Notes: generated from the letters alone by a model not told the origin. Positions 1 to 5,986 are shown, numbered from the stretch's first letter. The stretch is DNA of 6,074 nucleotides from Nitrososphaerales archaeon TH1920 (GCA_014523495.1 JAATVM010000190.1:1-6074), one strand, 5' to 3'. A program made the numbers and translations.

Positions 1-90
1 ACAGCTTGATTTGATTTCATTCTAAATATCTCTATTTTATAATGCATAAAGTTTGAACCAGCACACTGACTATTAAAAAGAGCGGATATC

Positions 91-119
91 ATTATCATAG
101 ATTTAGTGTATTATCATAG
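91..119. repeat. 10-bp direct repeat pair, 19-bp period
   Basis: The word attatcatag occurs exactly at 91-100 and again at 110-119. Direct repeats with about two helical turns between them can be regulator sites, but in AT-rich spacer DNA this can also arise by chance. No function is assigned. Confidence 0.4.
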
Positions 120-316
120 CAGTAGGTATAGCGCTTGCGATTGCCGTGACAAACAGTGTGGATCAATTAAATGACTAACAAAACAGAAAAAAGAATTATT
201 GCGAACCTTAAAATTTTTGTATAAATCATTTGATTATTCTTCACCGATTTCTTTCATAAATTAATGTTTTGAGTTTTAGAATTCAATTTGACCAAAATTC
301 ATATTGGCACAAACAC

Positions 317-328
317 AAAACTTAATTT
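317..328 (+). promoter_or_regulatory. Possible TATA box for the PurF-like gene
   Basis: The AT-rich word aaaacttaattt is centred about 27-30 bases before the TTG start at 353. Archaeal TATA boxes sit roughly 26 bases upstream of the transcription start, so transcription would begin at or next to the start codon, giving a leaderless mRNA. No Shine-Dalgarno sequence precedes the TTG, which agrees. The match to a TATA consensus is weak. Confidence 0.3.
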
Positions 329-352
329 CTTTTGGAAATCTAATATTAATAA

Positions 353-1738
353 TTGGCTGGGATTTTTGCAATTACAACTCATACAACAGATAGAGAAACT
401 CTAATTTCATATTTCATTAATTCATTGCAAATGCTTCAACATAGAGGAAAGGCTTATTGGAAAATAATAATAGATAATTTGGTTTCTAGTGGTATTGGGC
501 CATTCCCTGCCGATGGATCGCTTCTAAAGATCGTGGAAAATAATAGTAACCTTCGATATTTGGTAGGATTAGGCTATTTATCTAAAAGAACTCCAAGATT
601 TAAAAGTATGAATAGAATTAATGTAATTCTTGACGGATTCTTTGTAGATATTGAAAAATTACATCTTCATCCACTTATAGGGGATGCAGTAAATGCTGAC
701 TCGCTCTACAAGATTTATTCTATATTTAAAAAAATATTAATAGATATTGAAAATCCTGAGAAAGCTTGTGAGTTTTTAGACAGACATCTAAGAGGAAATC
801 TGTCTATGATGTATGATGGAAAAATCTATTCATATAGAGATTCTACCGGTTTCAAACCACTTGTAAGTGGTACTACTAGAGACAAATCAATCTCTGTGAT
901 AGCTTCTGAAAATTCACTTCGCATTCCATTTCCAAACATAAATTTTCATGATGTAAAACCTGGACAATTAATCAAGATGGATATTGAAAGTGGTCAAGAA
1001 AAGATACTATCACTTCCAACTACTAGGACTATGATAGATCCCTTTGAATTTATACGCGAATCTCACGTTACTGCAACTATAGATGGAAAGGGCATTTATG
1101 AAATCAGAAAAAGAATCGGAAAAGCACAAGCTGATTTTCTTTCAACAAATTCTGATATTGATATTGAATCAGCCTATGCAGAACCTGATTATCCTAGACC
1201 AATGACACTTGGATTTAGTGCAGAGTACCGGAATCACCTTCCAAAATTCGACTTGGGTGAGGCTATAATCAATGATAGGTATGATGATTCTGATCGCATG
1301 ATAGATTTTTCAGAAAATATTAGTAAGAATAAAATGATAACTTCTGGAAAATCTTTAAAATATATTCTTAAACATAAAATCAGTCAGAAAAAGATTGGTC
1401 TGATCCAAGGAACAATTCAAACTGGAATAACTGCCAAAGAAACTATTTATTATTTAAGAAAAGTAGATGTTAAATCAGTTTCTATTATCGTTAGCTATGT
1501 ACCTACAGTAGATGGACGCCAAGTTGGCCTTTACACGCATAATAGAGAATTAATTGCTCATAAATACATTGGACAAGTACCTTCTCTAGAGGAATTAAAT
1601 ACCAAGATTGCAAAGGAGTTGGGTGCGGATAAAGTATATTATAATTCTCCTTCAATCCTATCCAAAGGGATCGGAATTTCAGAATATAATTTATGGTTTC
1701 CTGAATGGGTAAGATTTTTGGAATATGATAAGAAATGA
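353..1738 (+). CDS. PurF-like pseudoenzyme (degenerate amidophosphoribosyltransferase homologue)
   Basis: The 461-residue protein has the domain order of PurF: an N-terminal class II (Ntn) glutamine amidotransferase (about 1-215), then a type I phosphoribosyltransferase-like half (about 230-445). Fold markers survive: MAGIF at the N-terminus against MCGIFG, LQHRG at 28-32, YRDSTGFKPL at 161-170 against RDPxGxRPL, ASE at 184-186, and KELGADKVYY near 421-430. Catalytic features do not. The nucleophile Cys2 is Ala, the HTRYST and HNG-type glutamine-site motifs are unrecognisable, and the PRPP loop (VDDSIVRGTT in PurF) reads IQGTIQTGIT at 351-360 with both acidic residues gone. Neither glutaminase nor PRPP transfer is therefore expected; a regulatory or scaffold role is inference. 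The TTG start is preceded directly by an in-frame TAA and places MAGIF at the family N-terminus, so the start is secure. The gene overlaps the next one by ATGA. Confidence 0.8.
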   Translation: MAGIFAITTHTTDRETLISYFINSLQMLQHRGKAYWKIIIDNLVSSGIGPFPADGSLLKIVENNSNLRYLVGLGYLSKRTPRFKSMNRINVILDGFFVDIEKLHLHPLIGDAVNADSLYKIYSIFKKILIDIENPEKACEFLDRHLRGNLSMMYDGKIYSYRDSTGFKPLVSGTTRDKSISVIASENSLRIPFPNINFHDVKPGQLIKMDIESGQEKILSLPTTRTMIDPFEFIRESHVTATIDGKGIYEIRKRIGKAQADFLSTNSDIDIESAYAEPDYPRPMTLGFSAEYRNHLPKFDLGEAIINDRYDDSDRMIDFSENISKNKMITSGKSLKYILKHKISQKKIGLIQGTIQTGITAKETIYYLRKVDVKSVSIIVSYVPTVDGRQVGLYTHNRELIAHKYIGQVPSLEELNTKIAKELGADKVYYNSPSILSKGIGISEYNLWFPEWVRFLEYDKK

Positions 1739-2061
1739 CATTCAAACGTGATGCAGATTTAAGTCATTGGCAGAACGATCCACTTAAAAAAATCATAATA
1801 CTAAAAAAGCATGTTGTGGATGGCACAAAAATAGATAGTTTTGAAATTAGACAGTATACGCATCATTGTTCCTCTCAGAGATATCACACAATTTATACCA
1901 TTTATATGGAAACTGACAACAACAAAATTGAAACAAAATATAACCTCGGGATTCAAATGAATGACGATAATAATATTGAAAACATGGCACAGTGCATTAC
2001 AAATTTTAACGGAGTTTATTCAACAATAAATCGATTGCTAATAGAATTGGATAACCCCTAA
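1735..2061 (+). CDS. Small conserved-looking protein of unknown function, coupled to the PurF-like gene
   Basis: I do not recognise this 108-residue protein. Its ATG shares four bases (ATGA) with the stop of the PurF-like gene, the classic arrangement for translational coupling, and this is the main evidence that it is real. It has no signal peptide or membrane segment and should be cytosolic. Residues 17-60 look like a mixed beta-rich stretch with an unusual YTHHC cluster (41-45) and H51. Residues 62-82 are rich in N and D, and the C-terminal 20 residues look helical. HHC plus H51 could suggest a metal site, but no family motif supports that. Its job is probably tied to the upstream pseudoenzyme, for example as a partner subunit; this rests on context alone. 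Confidence 0.65.
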   Translation: MTFKRDADLSHWQNDPLKKIIILKKHVVDGTKIDSFEIRQYTHHCSSQRYHTIYTIYMETDNNKIETKYNLGIQMNDDNNIENMAQCITNFNGVYSTINRLLIELDNP

Positions 2062-2077
2062 TAAAATATAGAATAAA

Positions 2078-2149
2078 TTTGATATTTTCGTAAAGTCTGT
2101 TTATCTTGTCTAAAATTGTCTCCAGTTAAGATTGGGCTTCTATTTTATT
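2078..2149 (+). terminator. T-rich termination zone after the PurF-like operon
   Basis: Several T-rich runs follow the operon, including gatattttcg, ctgtttatcttgtc and cttctattttattc. There is no stable GC hairpin. Archaeal termination usually uses U-rich tracts, with or without FttA, so this is a plausible termination zone, but the whole spacer is AT-rich. Confidence 0.3.
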
Positions 2150-2166
2150 CAACTCCATAACAAATT

Positions 2167-2231
2167 ACATTTGATGATTCATGCAAATGTTTGATAAATG
2201 TTCACGATAAACATGGCTCCAAACATATGTT
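2167..2231. repeat. Cluster of ACAT/ATGT inverted repeats
   Basis: ACATTTG (2167-2173) and CAAATGT (2184-2190) form perfect 7-bp inverted arms around a 10-base spacer. AATGTT (2197-2202) pairs with AACAT just downstream, and AACATATGTT (2222-2231) is a perfect 10-bp palindrome. So AACAT/ATGTT half-sites recur within 65 bp. This could be an operator array or a hairpin-forming 3' region; the sequence does not decide. Confidence 0.4.
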
Positions 2232-2417
2232 CCAACTATTTTTAACTAATAGAGAATTACGTTTATTATTTTTTAAAAAATTACCTAAATTTGAAATATT
2301 TAGAAAATTTTTCAGGAAAAATGAAAATTTGAGCTGTTAATTGAGATTCACTTGTGGATGTATGGAATAGAAATTGAAAGACTTTCATATTTAATTATAC
2401 AAATTGACGTAAGCAGT

Positions 2418-2427
2418 AAAATATATT
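2418..2427 (+). promoter_or_regulatory. TATA box of sepF
   Basis: AAATATATTT is a good archaeal TATA element. With the usual spacing of about 26 bases, transcription would start near 2449 and leave a leader of roughly 43 bases that contains the ribosome binding site at 2475-2480. Confidence 0.5.
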
Positions 2428-2474
2428 TGACCAGAATAACTATTTGACTTTCTACGTCTCAAGCTAGCAATAAA

Positions 2475-2480
2475 AGAGGA
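2475..2480 (+). promoter_or_regulatory. Ribosome binding site of sepF
   Basis: AGAGGA lies 12 bases before the ATG at 2493, slightly far but usable. It is the clearest Shine-Dalgarno-like site before any gene here. An in-frame TAA at 2490-2492 rules out any start further upstream, so this site fixes the ATG. Confidence 0.45.
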
Positions 2481-2492
2481 TGTGCAACCTAA

Positions 2493-2765
2493 ATGCAAAA
2501 TCAACCCATCTACCTTAAGGCCATTACTCTGAAAGACATTAGTGATGTTGATTCTATAAAAAATGATGCAAAAAAACACATGATCTTGATTGTACGAATA
2601 ACACCCATGGCCCAGAGAGATATTGAAACATTACGAAAGGCTATTGACGATCTATATAATTTTGTTAAATCGACCGGAGGAGATATTGCAAGATTGGGTG
2701 AAGAACGCGTAGTGATTACACCACCTGCTGTAAAGATATGGAAAGGAGTTCACGATCTAAAATAG
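2493..2765 (+). CDS. sepF: Cell division protein SepF, archaeal type, core domain only
   Basis: The product is a 90-residue SepF (DUF552) core. SepF binds the C-terminal tail of FtsZ and, in archaea and Gram-positive bacteria, anchors the Z-ring to the membrane. Recognisable blocks are YLKAITLKDISDVDSIK (7-23), the central strand HMILIVRITPMA (29-40), the helix RDIETLRKAIDDLYNFVKS (42-60), and the highly characteristic TGGDIARLGEERVVITPP (61-78) ending in VKIW. The usual N-terminal amphipathic membrane-targeting helix and linker are absent: only six residues precede the core, and an in-frame TAA abuts the ATG. The gene has its own TATA box and faces the aCPSF1-like gene with a 12-base gap. 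Family assignment is firm; membrane anchoring by this protein alone is doubtful. Confidence 0.9.
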   Translation: MQNQPIYLKAITLKDISDVDSIKNDAKKHMILIVRITPMAQRDIETLRKAIDDLYNFVKSTGGDIARLGEERVVITPPAVKIWKGVHDLK

Positions 2766-2777
2766 TTTCAGTTTAAA

Positions 2778-4652
2778 TTACAATACCTTGATCGATTCTT
2801 GGACAAGCGGATGAAAACTCTGGATCTTGAATATTTTGTTGATGGAATTGGATAAGTTTTGACATTTTTTTCCTTCACCGTGATTAGTTATTACTTTTTT
2901 TAATTTTGGTTTCAACCGGTTTATGTAGGCTAATAATTGATTGTAGTCACTATGGATACTAAATCCTGGTATCACATCAATTTTGCATTTAATTTCAATG
3001 TTTTTCCCTTCTATAGTAATATTACGTTCTCCTTCTTGGAGTAATTTCCCGACCGTAGACTGAAATTGCTCTGACAATAGAATTACTTTACTCAATGAAT
3101 CATTTGCGATTTGACTCAAATATGTCACCGAGGGTCCATTTGTAAGCATGGAAGATGGACATAATATTATTGATCTCTCCCATTTAATGGATGGTTCTAA
3201 TCTAACTAGGCTGTTAATAAAAAGGGGATCTTCTGTTTGTTCCCTTATTCGCTGTTTTAGATACTTAGATAAATAGTCTGAATACATTTCGTAAAAATTA
3301 AACATATCAAGTATTTTTTCATCTACAAATATATTGTCAGGATTTATTTTATTCATGCCTTTTAACATTCCCAATGTCACACAGAGTTCCTGTGACAAAC
3401 CAAGAACGGGGACAGGAATCAATATTCGTCCGCCTTCTTGAATGGTTGAATTGATACTTTTTACTAAATTTTCTTCCGCAACATCTCTTGCAGCAAATTT
3501 ATCATCTCTATTTCCATTGGTACTTTCTATTACTAATGTTTCTGCTCTTGGGAAATTCCAAAAAGCATTATCCACAGTATTTAGTTTTCCAAATTTTAAA
3601 TCACCAGTATATACAATATTGTGATCACCGTTTCCAATATGCAAATGCGTAGAAGCAGAACCAATCATATGCCCCGAATTTGCAAACGTTAGTCTAACAT
3701 CTGGAGAAATATCGGTTACCGCACCAAAATTTAGAGGAATTACGTGAGTAATCAAACTTTCGATATCTTTTGTGGAGTATAATCGTTCTTTGGTTCTTGA
3801 AATATACTCCTGAAGTATTGATATCATAATTGGAAATGTAGGTTCAGTACAATATACAGGACCATCATATCCATATTTGAACAGAATTGGGATAGCTCCA
3901 CAATGATCAAGATGCGCATGTGAAATTATCACCGCATCTATTTCATTCATGCCAATTCCATAAATATCTAATCGTGGCAATATGTCATTGTCTTCATGTT
4001 GATAACTTTTAATTCCAAAATCCAATAGGATCTTACTTTCATGAGTAACGATCAATATTGCACTTCTACCAATTTCTGAAAATCCTCCCAAACAAACAAT
4101 ACTTGCTTCTTCAGAACCGGACAATTTTTGCCTAAATATTTTTTCACCAACTCGTTTGTAAAAATACATTCGCTCTTCCGACGAGCTGTGCAATATTTCA
4201 TTCATAGATTTGAGAAGCTTTAAATTTTTTGGAGCTCGTTTACAAATTAATTTCCAACCTGTTTTTTCAACTAGAGGAATCTCCAGTTGATTCAATTCTG
4301 CTAGAGTTCTAAAATCGTTTACAAAAATTGTTGCCTCTCCTAGAGCAGGATCAAAAAAAATTTCCGAGAGCCCATTTGGGTAAGAACAGCTAGAACGTAT
4401 TATTTGAACAACTGATTCTTCAGGAGATCTGATTGAGGTGTCAGTTCTGATAACAATTCTCTTTTTTATTGAATTCACCATTTTAGAAATTATCTGTTGA
4501 TTTTCTAAAAGGATAGTAGGTTTTCTTGAATAAAGCACGATAAATGGTCCTTCATATTCTATCTTAGAAATTTCAGATTCTGAGGGGATGTTATTTAGAA
4601 TCGCAGCAACAATGTTTTGGTTTCTTTCTTCATCCTGTACTCTGTCATACAT
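2778..4652 (-). CDS. Divergent aCPSF1/FttA-family KH-beta-CASP ribonuclease (likely paralogue)
   Basis: The 624-residue protein has the aCPSF1 layout: N-terminal KH region (about 11-170), metallo-beta-lactamase domain (about 183-385, resuming 550-624) and inserted beta-CASP domain (about 385-550). In archaea aCPSF1 (FttA) cleaves RNA 3' ends at U-rich sites and promotes transcription termination. Metal and catalytic residues are present: HAHLDH (245-250), H328 in SGH, D351 in YTGD, E376 in the EST motif, H567 in FSIHSD and H591 in NHGE. Yet normally invariant surroundings have drifted: ESTYG is ESTNG, the AVGRAQE block is VLGLSQE, TSGM..GGP is PSSMLTNGP, GTLGRR is STVGKLL. The second KH domain has lost its GxxG loop, reading EATIFVNDFRTLAE at 106-119. 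This suggests a paralogue beside a canonical FttA elsewhere. A TGA four codons upstream limits the start to this ATG. Confidence 0.88.
   Translation of the reverse strand: MYDRVQDEERNQNIVAAILNNIPSESEISKIEYEGPFIVLYSRKPTILLENQQIISKMVNSIKKRIVIRTDTSIRSPEESVVQIIRSSCSYPNGLSEIFFDPALGEATIFVNDFRTLAELNQLEIPLVEKTGWKLICKRAPKNLKLLKSMNEILHSSSEERMYFYKRVGEKIFRQKLSGSEEASIVCLGGFSEIGRSAILIVTHESKILLDFGIKSYQHEDNDILPRLDIYGIGMNEIDAVIISHAHLDHCGAIPILFKYGYDGPVYCTEPTFPIMISILQEYISRTKERLYSTKDIESLITHVIPLNFGAVTDISPDVRLTFANSGHMIGSASTHLHIGNGDHNIVYTGDLKFGKLNTVDNAFWNFPRAETLVIESTNGNRDDKFAARDVAEENLVKSINSTIQEGGRILIPVPVLGLSQELCVTLGMLKGMNKINPDNIFVDEKILDMFNFYEMYSDYLSKYLKQRIREQTEDPLFINSLVRLEPSIKWERSIILCPSSMLTNGPSVTYLSQIANDSLSKVILLSEQFQSTVGKLLQEGERNITIEGKNIEIKCKIDVIPGFSIHSDYNQLLAYINRLKPKLKKVITNHGEGKKCQNLSNSINKIFKIQSFHPLVQESIKVL
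2852..2871 (+). terminator. Possible sepF terminator inside the opposing gene
   Basis: sepF has only 12 bases before the convergent gene, so its transcript must end within that gene. The plus strand carries gttttgacattttttt here, with a 7-T run at 2865-2871, the best U-rich site close downstream. The run is also needed to encode lysines on the other strand, so it may be incidental. Confidence 0.25.
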
Positions 4653-4691
4653 ATCAATATTTCACTAAACTATATTCTCTTCATGTAGAAG

Positions 4692-4701
4692 TTTGTATAT
4701 T
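4692..4701 (-). promoter_or_regulatory. Possible TATA box of the aCPSF1-like gene
   Basis: On the minus strand this reads AATATACAAA, about 45 bases before the ATG. It would give a start near 4670 and a leader of some 18 bases. A second AATATA (4671-4676) lies closer and is less well placed. No clear Shine-Dalgarno site is visible. Confidence 0.35.
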
Positions 4702-4823
4702 GGAATGTATTACGAGCTAATAAAGGTTCTCAATACAATAAAGAGCAGGCTGCCCAAAGTACTAATTGAATTTCCTTTTCTATCTTTTTCTAATTTCATT
4801 TGCAAAGCGATAGAAATAAAATG

Positions 4824-4832
4824 AAATATAAC
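4824..4832 (+). promoter_or_regulatory. TATA box of egsA
   Basis: AAATATAAC is centred about 24 bases before the TTG at 4852. The predicted transcription start falls at about 4852-4855. The mRNA would be leaderless from the TTG, or have a leader of about 22 bases if the ATG at 4876 is used. An A-rich BRE-like stretch precedes it. Confidence 0.4.
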
Positions 4833-4851
4833 AATAGAATATCAAGAGTAA

Positions 4852-5868
4852 TTGACATCGAATCCAAACCATTTAATGGAATTACCTAGAAAGATATTGA
4901 TTGGTAACGACGTAATCTGTCAACTTGGATCATTTATAAGAGATCTAAATGATAAAGCCACGATTGTTAGTGTCATCTCTGGAAACACTGTAAAGACAAG
5001 GGTAGGAAAAGAATGTGTCGAAGCCTTAGATAGCTCCTCTTTAAAGCATAAATGGATTGAGACTCCAAATGCTTCGATGAATGATATTAATTCTTCTCAA
5101 TTAATGATATATCAAGAACAACCCAATTTTATAGTAGGTGTCGGTGGAGGAAGGTCAGTAGATGTTGCAAAAATGATTTCTTTTAATCTTAACATTCCAT
5201 TTATTAGCGTACCTACTTCAGCATCACATGATGGTATTTCAAGCCCATTTGTTTCTATTAGAGGTAGAGACAAACCATACTCGCTCAAAGCTCATGCACC
5301 AATAGGTGTTATTGCAGATACCAAACTCATTTCAGAAGCCCCATATAGACTTCAGGCAAGTGGATGCGGTGATCTAATAGGAAAAATTACAGCAGTTAAA
5401 GACTGGGAATTAGCAAGAGACGCTAAAAATGAATACTTTGGGAGTTATGCCGCTAATCTTGCGAATATGAGTGCAAAAATAATCATAGAAAACTCTAGGA
5501 AATTGAAGGATCGCGCGTACATAAGAACAATTGTTGAGGCGTTAATAAGTGCGGGGGTTGCTTCTTGTATAGCGGGTAGTAGTAGACCTTGTTCCGGTTC
5601 AGAACACTTGTTTAGTCACGCGTTAGAATATGTTTCAAATAGTAATTGTGGTTTACATGGAGAGAGGGTTGGCATAGGTACAATAATTATGTCAAAGATT
5701 CACGGGCTAGATTATAACACCATAATCAAGACACTCGAAAATGTCAAAGCCCCAACTACTGCAAAAGAAATTGATGTGACTGAGAAAGAAATCATAAAAT
5801 CATTATTAATTGCTCAATCCTTGAGGCCGGAAAGATATACGATTCTCAATAAAATTAAGATCGATTAA
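4852..5868 (+). CDS. egsA: sn-Glycerol-1-phosphate dehydrogenase (ends at an in-frame stop that may be premature)
   Basis: This enzyme reduces dihydroxyacetone phosphate to sn-glycerol-1-phosphate with NAD(P)H in the cytosol, the step that sets the stereochemistry of archaeal membrane lipids. It belongs to the Zn-dependent iron-type alcohol dehydrogenase/AraM superfamily. Visible motifs are the start block ELPRKILIG (10-18), the nucleotide-binding GVGGGRSVDVAK (96-107), PTSASHDGISSPF (121-133), GCGDL with probable Zn ligand D174, SEHLFSHAL (250-258) and LHGERVGIG (268-276) supplying His ligands, and PTTAKEI and LRPERYTIL near the end. TTG at 4852 directly follows an in-frame TAA; ATG at 4876 (residue 9) is a reasonable alternative start. 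At 338 residues it is short for the family. After the TAA at 5866-5868 the same frame continues for 13 family-like codons (next feature). Confidence 0.93.
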   Translation: MTSNPNHLMELPRKILIGNDVICQLGSFIRDLNDKATIVSVISGNTVKTRVGKECVEALDSSSLKHKWIETPNASMNDINSSQLMIYQEQPNFIVGVGGGRSVDVAKMISFNLNIPFISVPTSASHDGISSPFVSIRGRDKPYSLKAHAPIGVIADTKLISEAPYRLQASGCGDLIGKITAVKDWELARDAKNEYFGSYAANLANMSAKIIIENSRKLKDRAYIRTIVEALISAGVASCIAGSSRPCSGSEHLFSHALEYVSNSNCGLHGERVGIGTIIMSKIHGLDYNTIIKTLENVKAPTTAKEIDVTEKEIIKSLLIAQSLRPERYTILNKIKID

Positions 5869-5910
5869 GATTCAGCTAGATCATTGGCCAAGTCAGTTAG
5901 CGTCATCTAA
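5866..5910 (+). other. Apparent egsA C-terminus beyond the in-frame TAA
   Basis: Translating past the TAA at 5866-5868 without a frame change gives DSARSLAKSVSVI and then a second TAA at 5908-5910. This resembles the usual end of archaeal G1P dehydrogenases, an Ala/Lys-rich helix closing in a short hydrophobic VI. From memory, related thaumarchaeal proteins end with a SLAKS..VI-type tail in the same register. Read as one, the protein would have 352 residue positions, a normal family length. It could be a recent nonsense change, stop-codon readthrough or a sequencing error. The similarity to the family ending is from memory, not from an alignment. Confidence 0.6.
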
Positions 5911-5913
5911 AGA

Positions 5914-5945
5914 TATTTGAATAAAACAAAATTAAAAATTGCTTA
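5914..5945 (-). terminator. U-rich terminator of the repeat-tail gene
   Basis: On the minus strand, about 30 bases past the stop at 5976, the sequence reads caatttttaattttgtttta, with successive T runs. This is the typical U-rich form of archaeal terminators, with no GC hairpin. It lies in the convergent gap between egsA and the minus-strand gene, just after the second egsA stop. Confidence 0.45.
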
Positions 5946-5974
5946 GCATAGGTGCAGAAACCGACTTGTCAAAA

Positions 5975-5986
5975 CTTATTTCTTTT
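5975..5986 (+). terminator. Possible T-rich terminator of egsA
   Basis: The plus strand reads cttatttctttt here, the first T-rich tract after egsA. Further T5 runs recur every 21 bases in the adjoining repeat array. Convergent genes sharing a short gap must end within or close to each other's 3' end, so this is plausible but unproved. Confidence 0.25.

Larger units (their letters stand above)
1..352. other. Intergenic region, no supportable gene
   Basis: No open frame here has an acceptable start and a convincing length. Three things are visible. A 10-bp direct repeat (attatcatag) occurs at 91-100 and 110-119. A frame open from 107 to the stop at 176-178 would read as a hydrophobic stretch (IIIAVGIALAIAV) followed by a polar end, but it has no ATG/GTG/TTG before the hydrophobic part and a TAG lies at 104-106. 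A 17-codon ATG frame at 171-224 overlaps it and resembles nothing I know. The last 40 bases probably hold the promoter of the next gene. I see no tRNA or other structured RNA. Confidence 0.6.
2062..2492. other. 431-base intergenic spacer
   Basis: No protein gene is supportable here. From left to right it holds T-rich tracts after the operon (about 2078-2110 and 2136-2149) that could end transcription, a cluster of ACAT/ATGT inverted repeats (2167-2231), a very AT-rich stretch with a T6A6 palindrome near 2268-2282, and the sepF promoter and ribosome binding site at the right end. A TGATGA at 2172-2177 resembles a C box, but no D box follows, so I do not call a C/D RNA. Confidence 0.6.

Noticed and set aside
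1503..1745. 80-codon minus-strand frame opposite the PurF-like gene
   Set aside because: It lies wholly antisense to a well-supported coding region, apart from a few bases past its stop. It shows no family motif or promoter and is a compositional shadow.
2172..2177. TGATGA resembling a C box of a C/D guide RNA
   Set aside because: The preceding base is not a purine and no CTGA D box or paired terminal stem follows within the usual distance.
2268..2340. AT-rich inverted repeats (T6A6 and AAATTTTTC/GAAAATTT) as a terminator hairpin or structured RNA
   Set aside because: The arms are pure A/T with a bulge and would be weakly stable. Such pairs are expected by chance in DNA this AT-rich.
2391..2579. 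62-codon minus-strand frame across the sepF start
   Set aside because: It overlaps the sepF promoter and N-terminus, which are strongly supported on the other strand, and its sequence resembles no protein.
3442..3624. 60-codon plus-strand frame inside the beta-CASP gene
   Set aside because: It is antisense to conserved metallo-beta-lactamase blocks, so it is a shadow frame.
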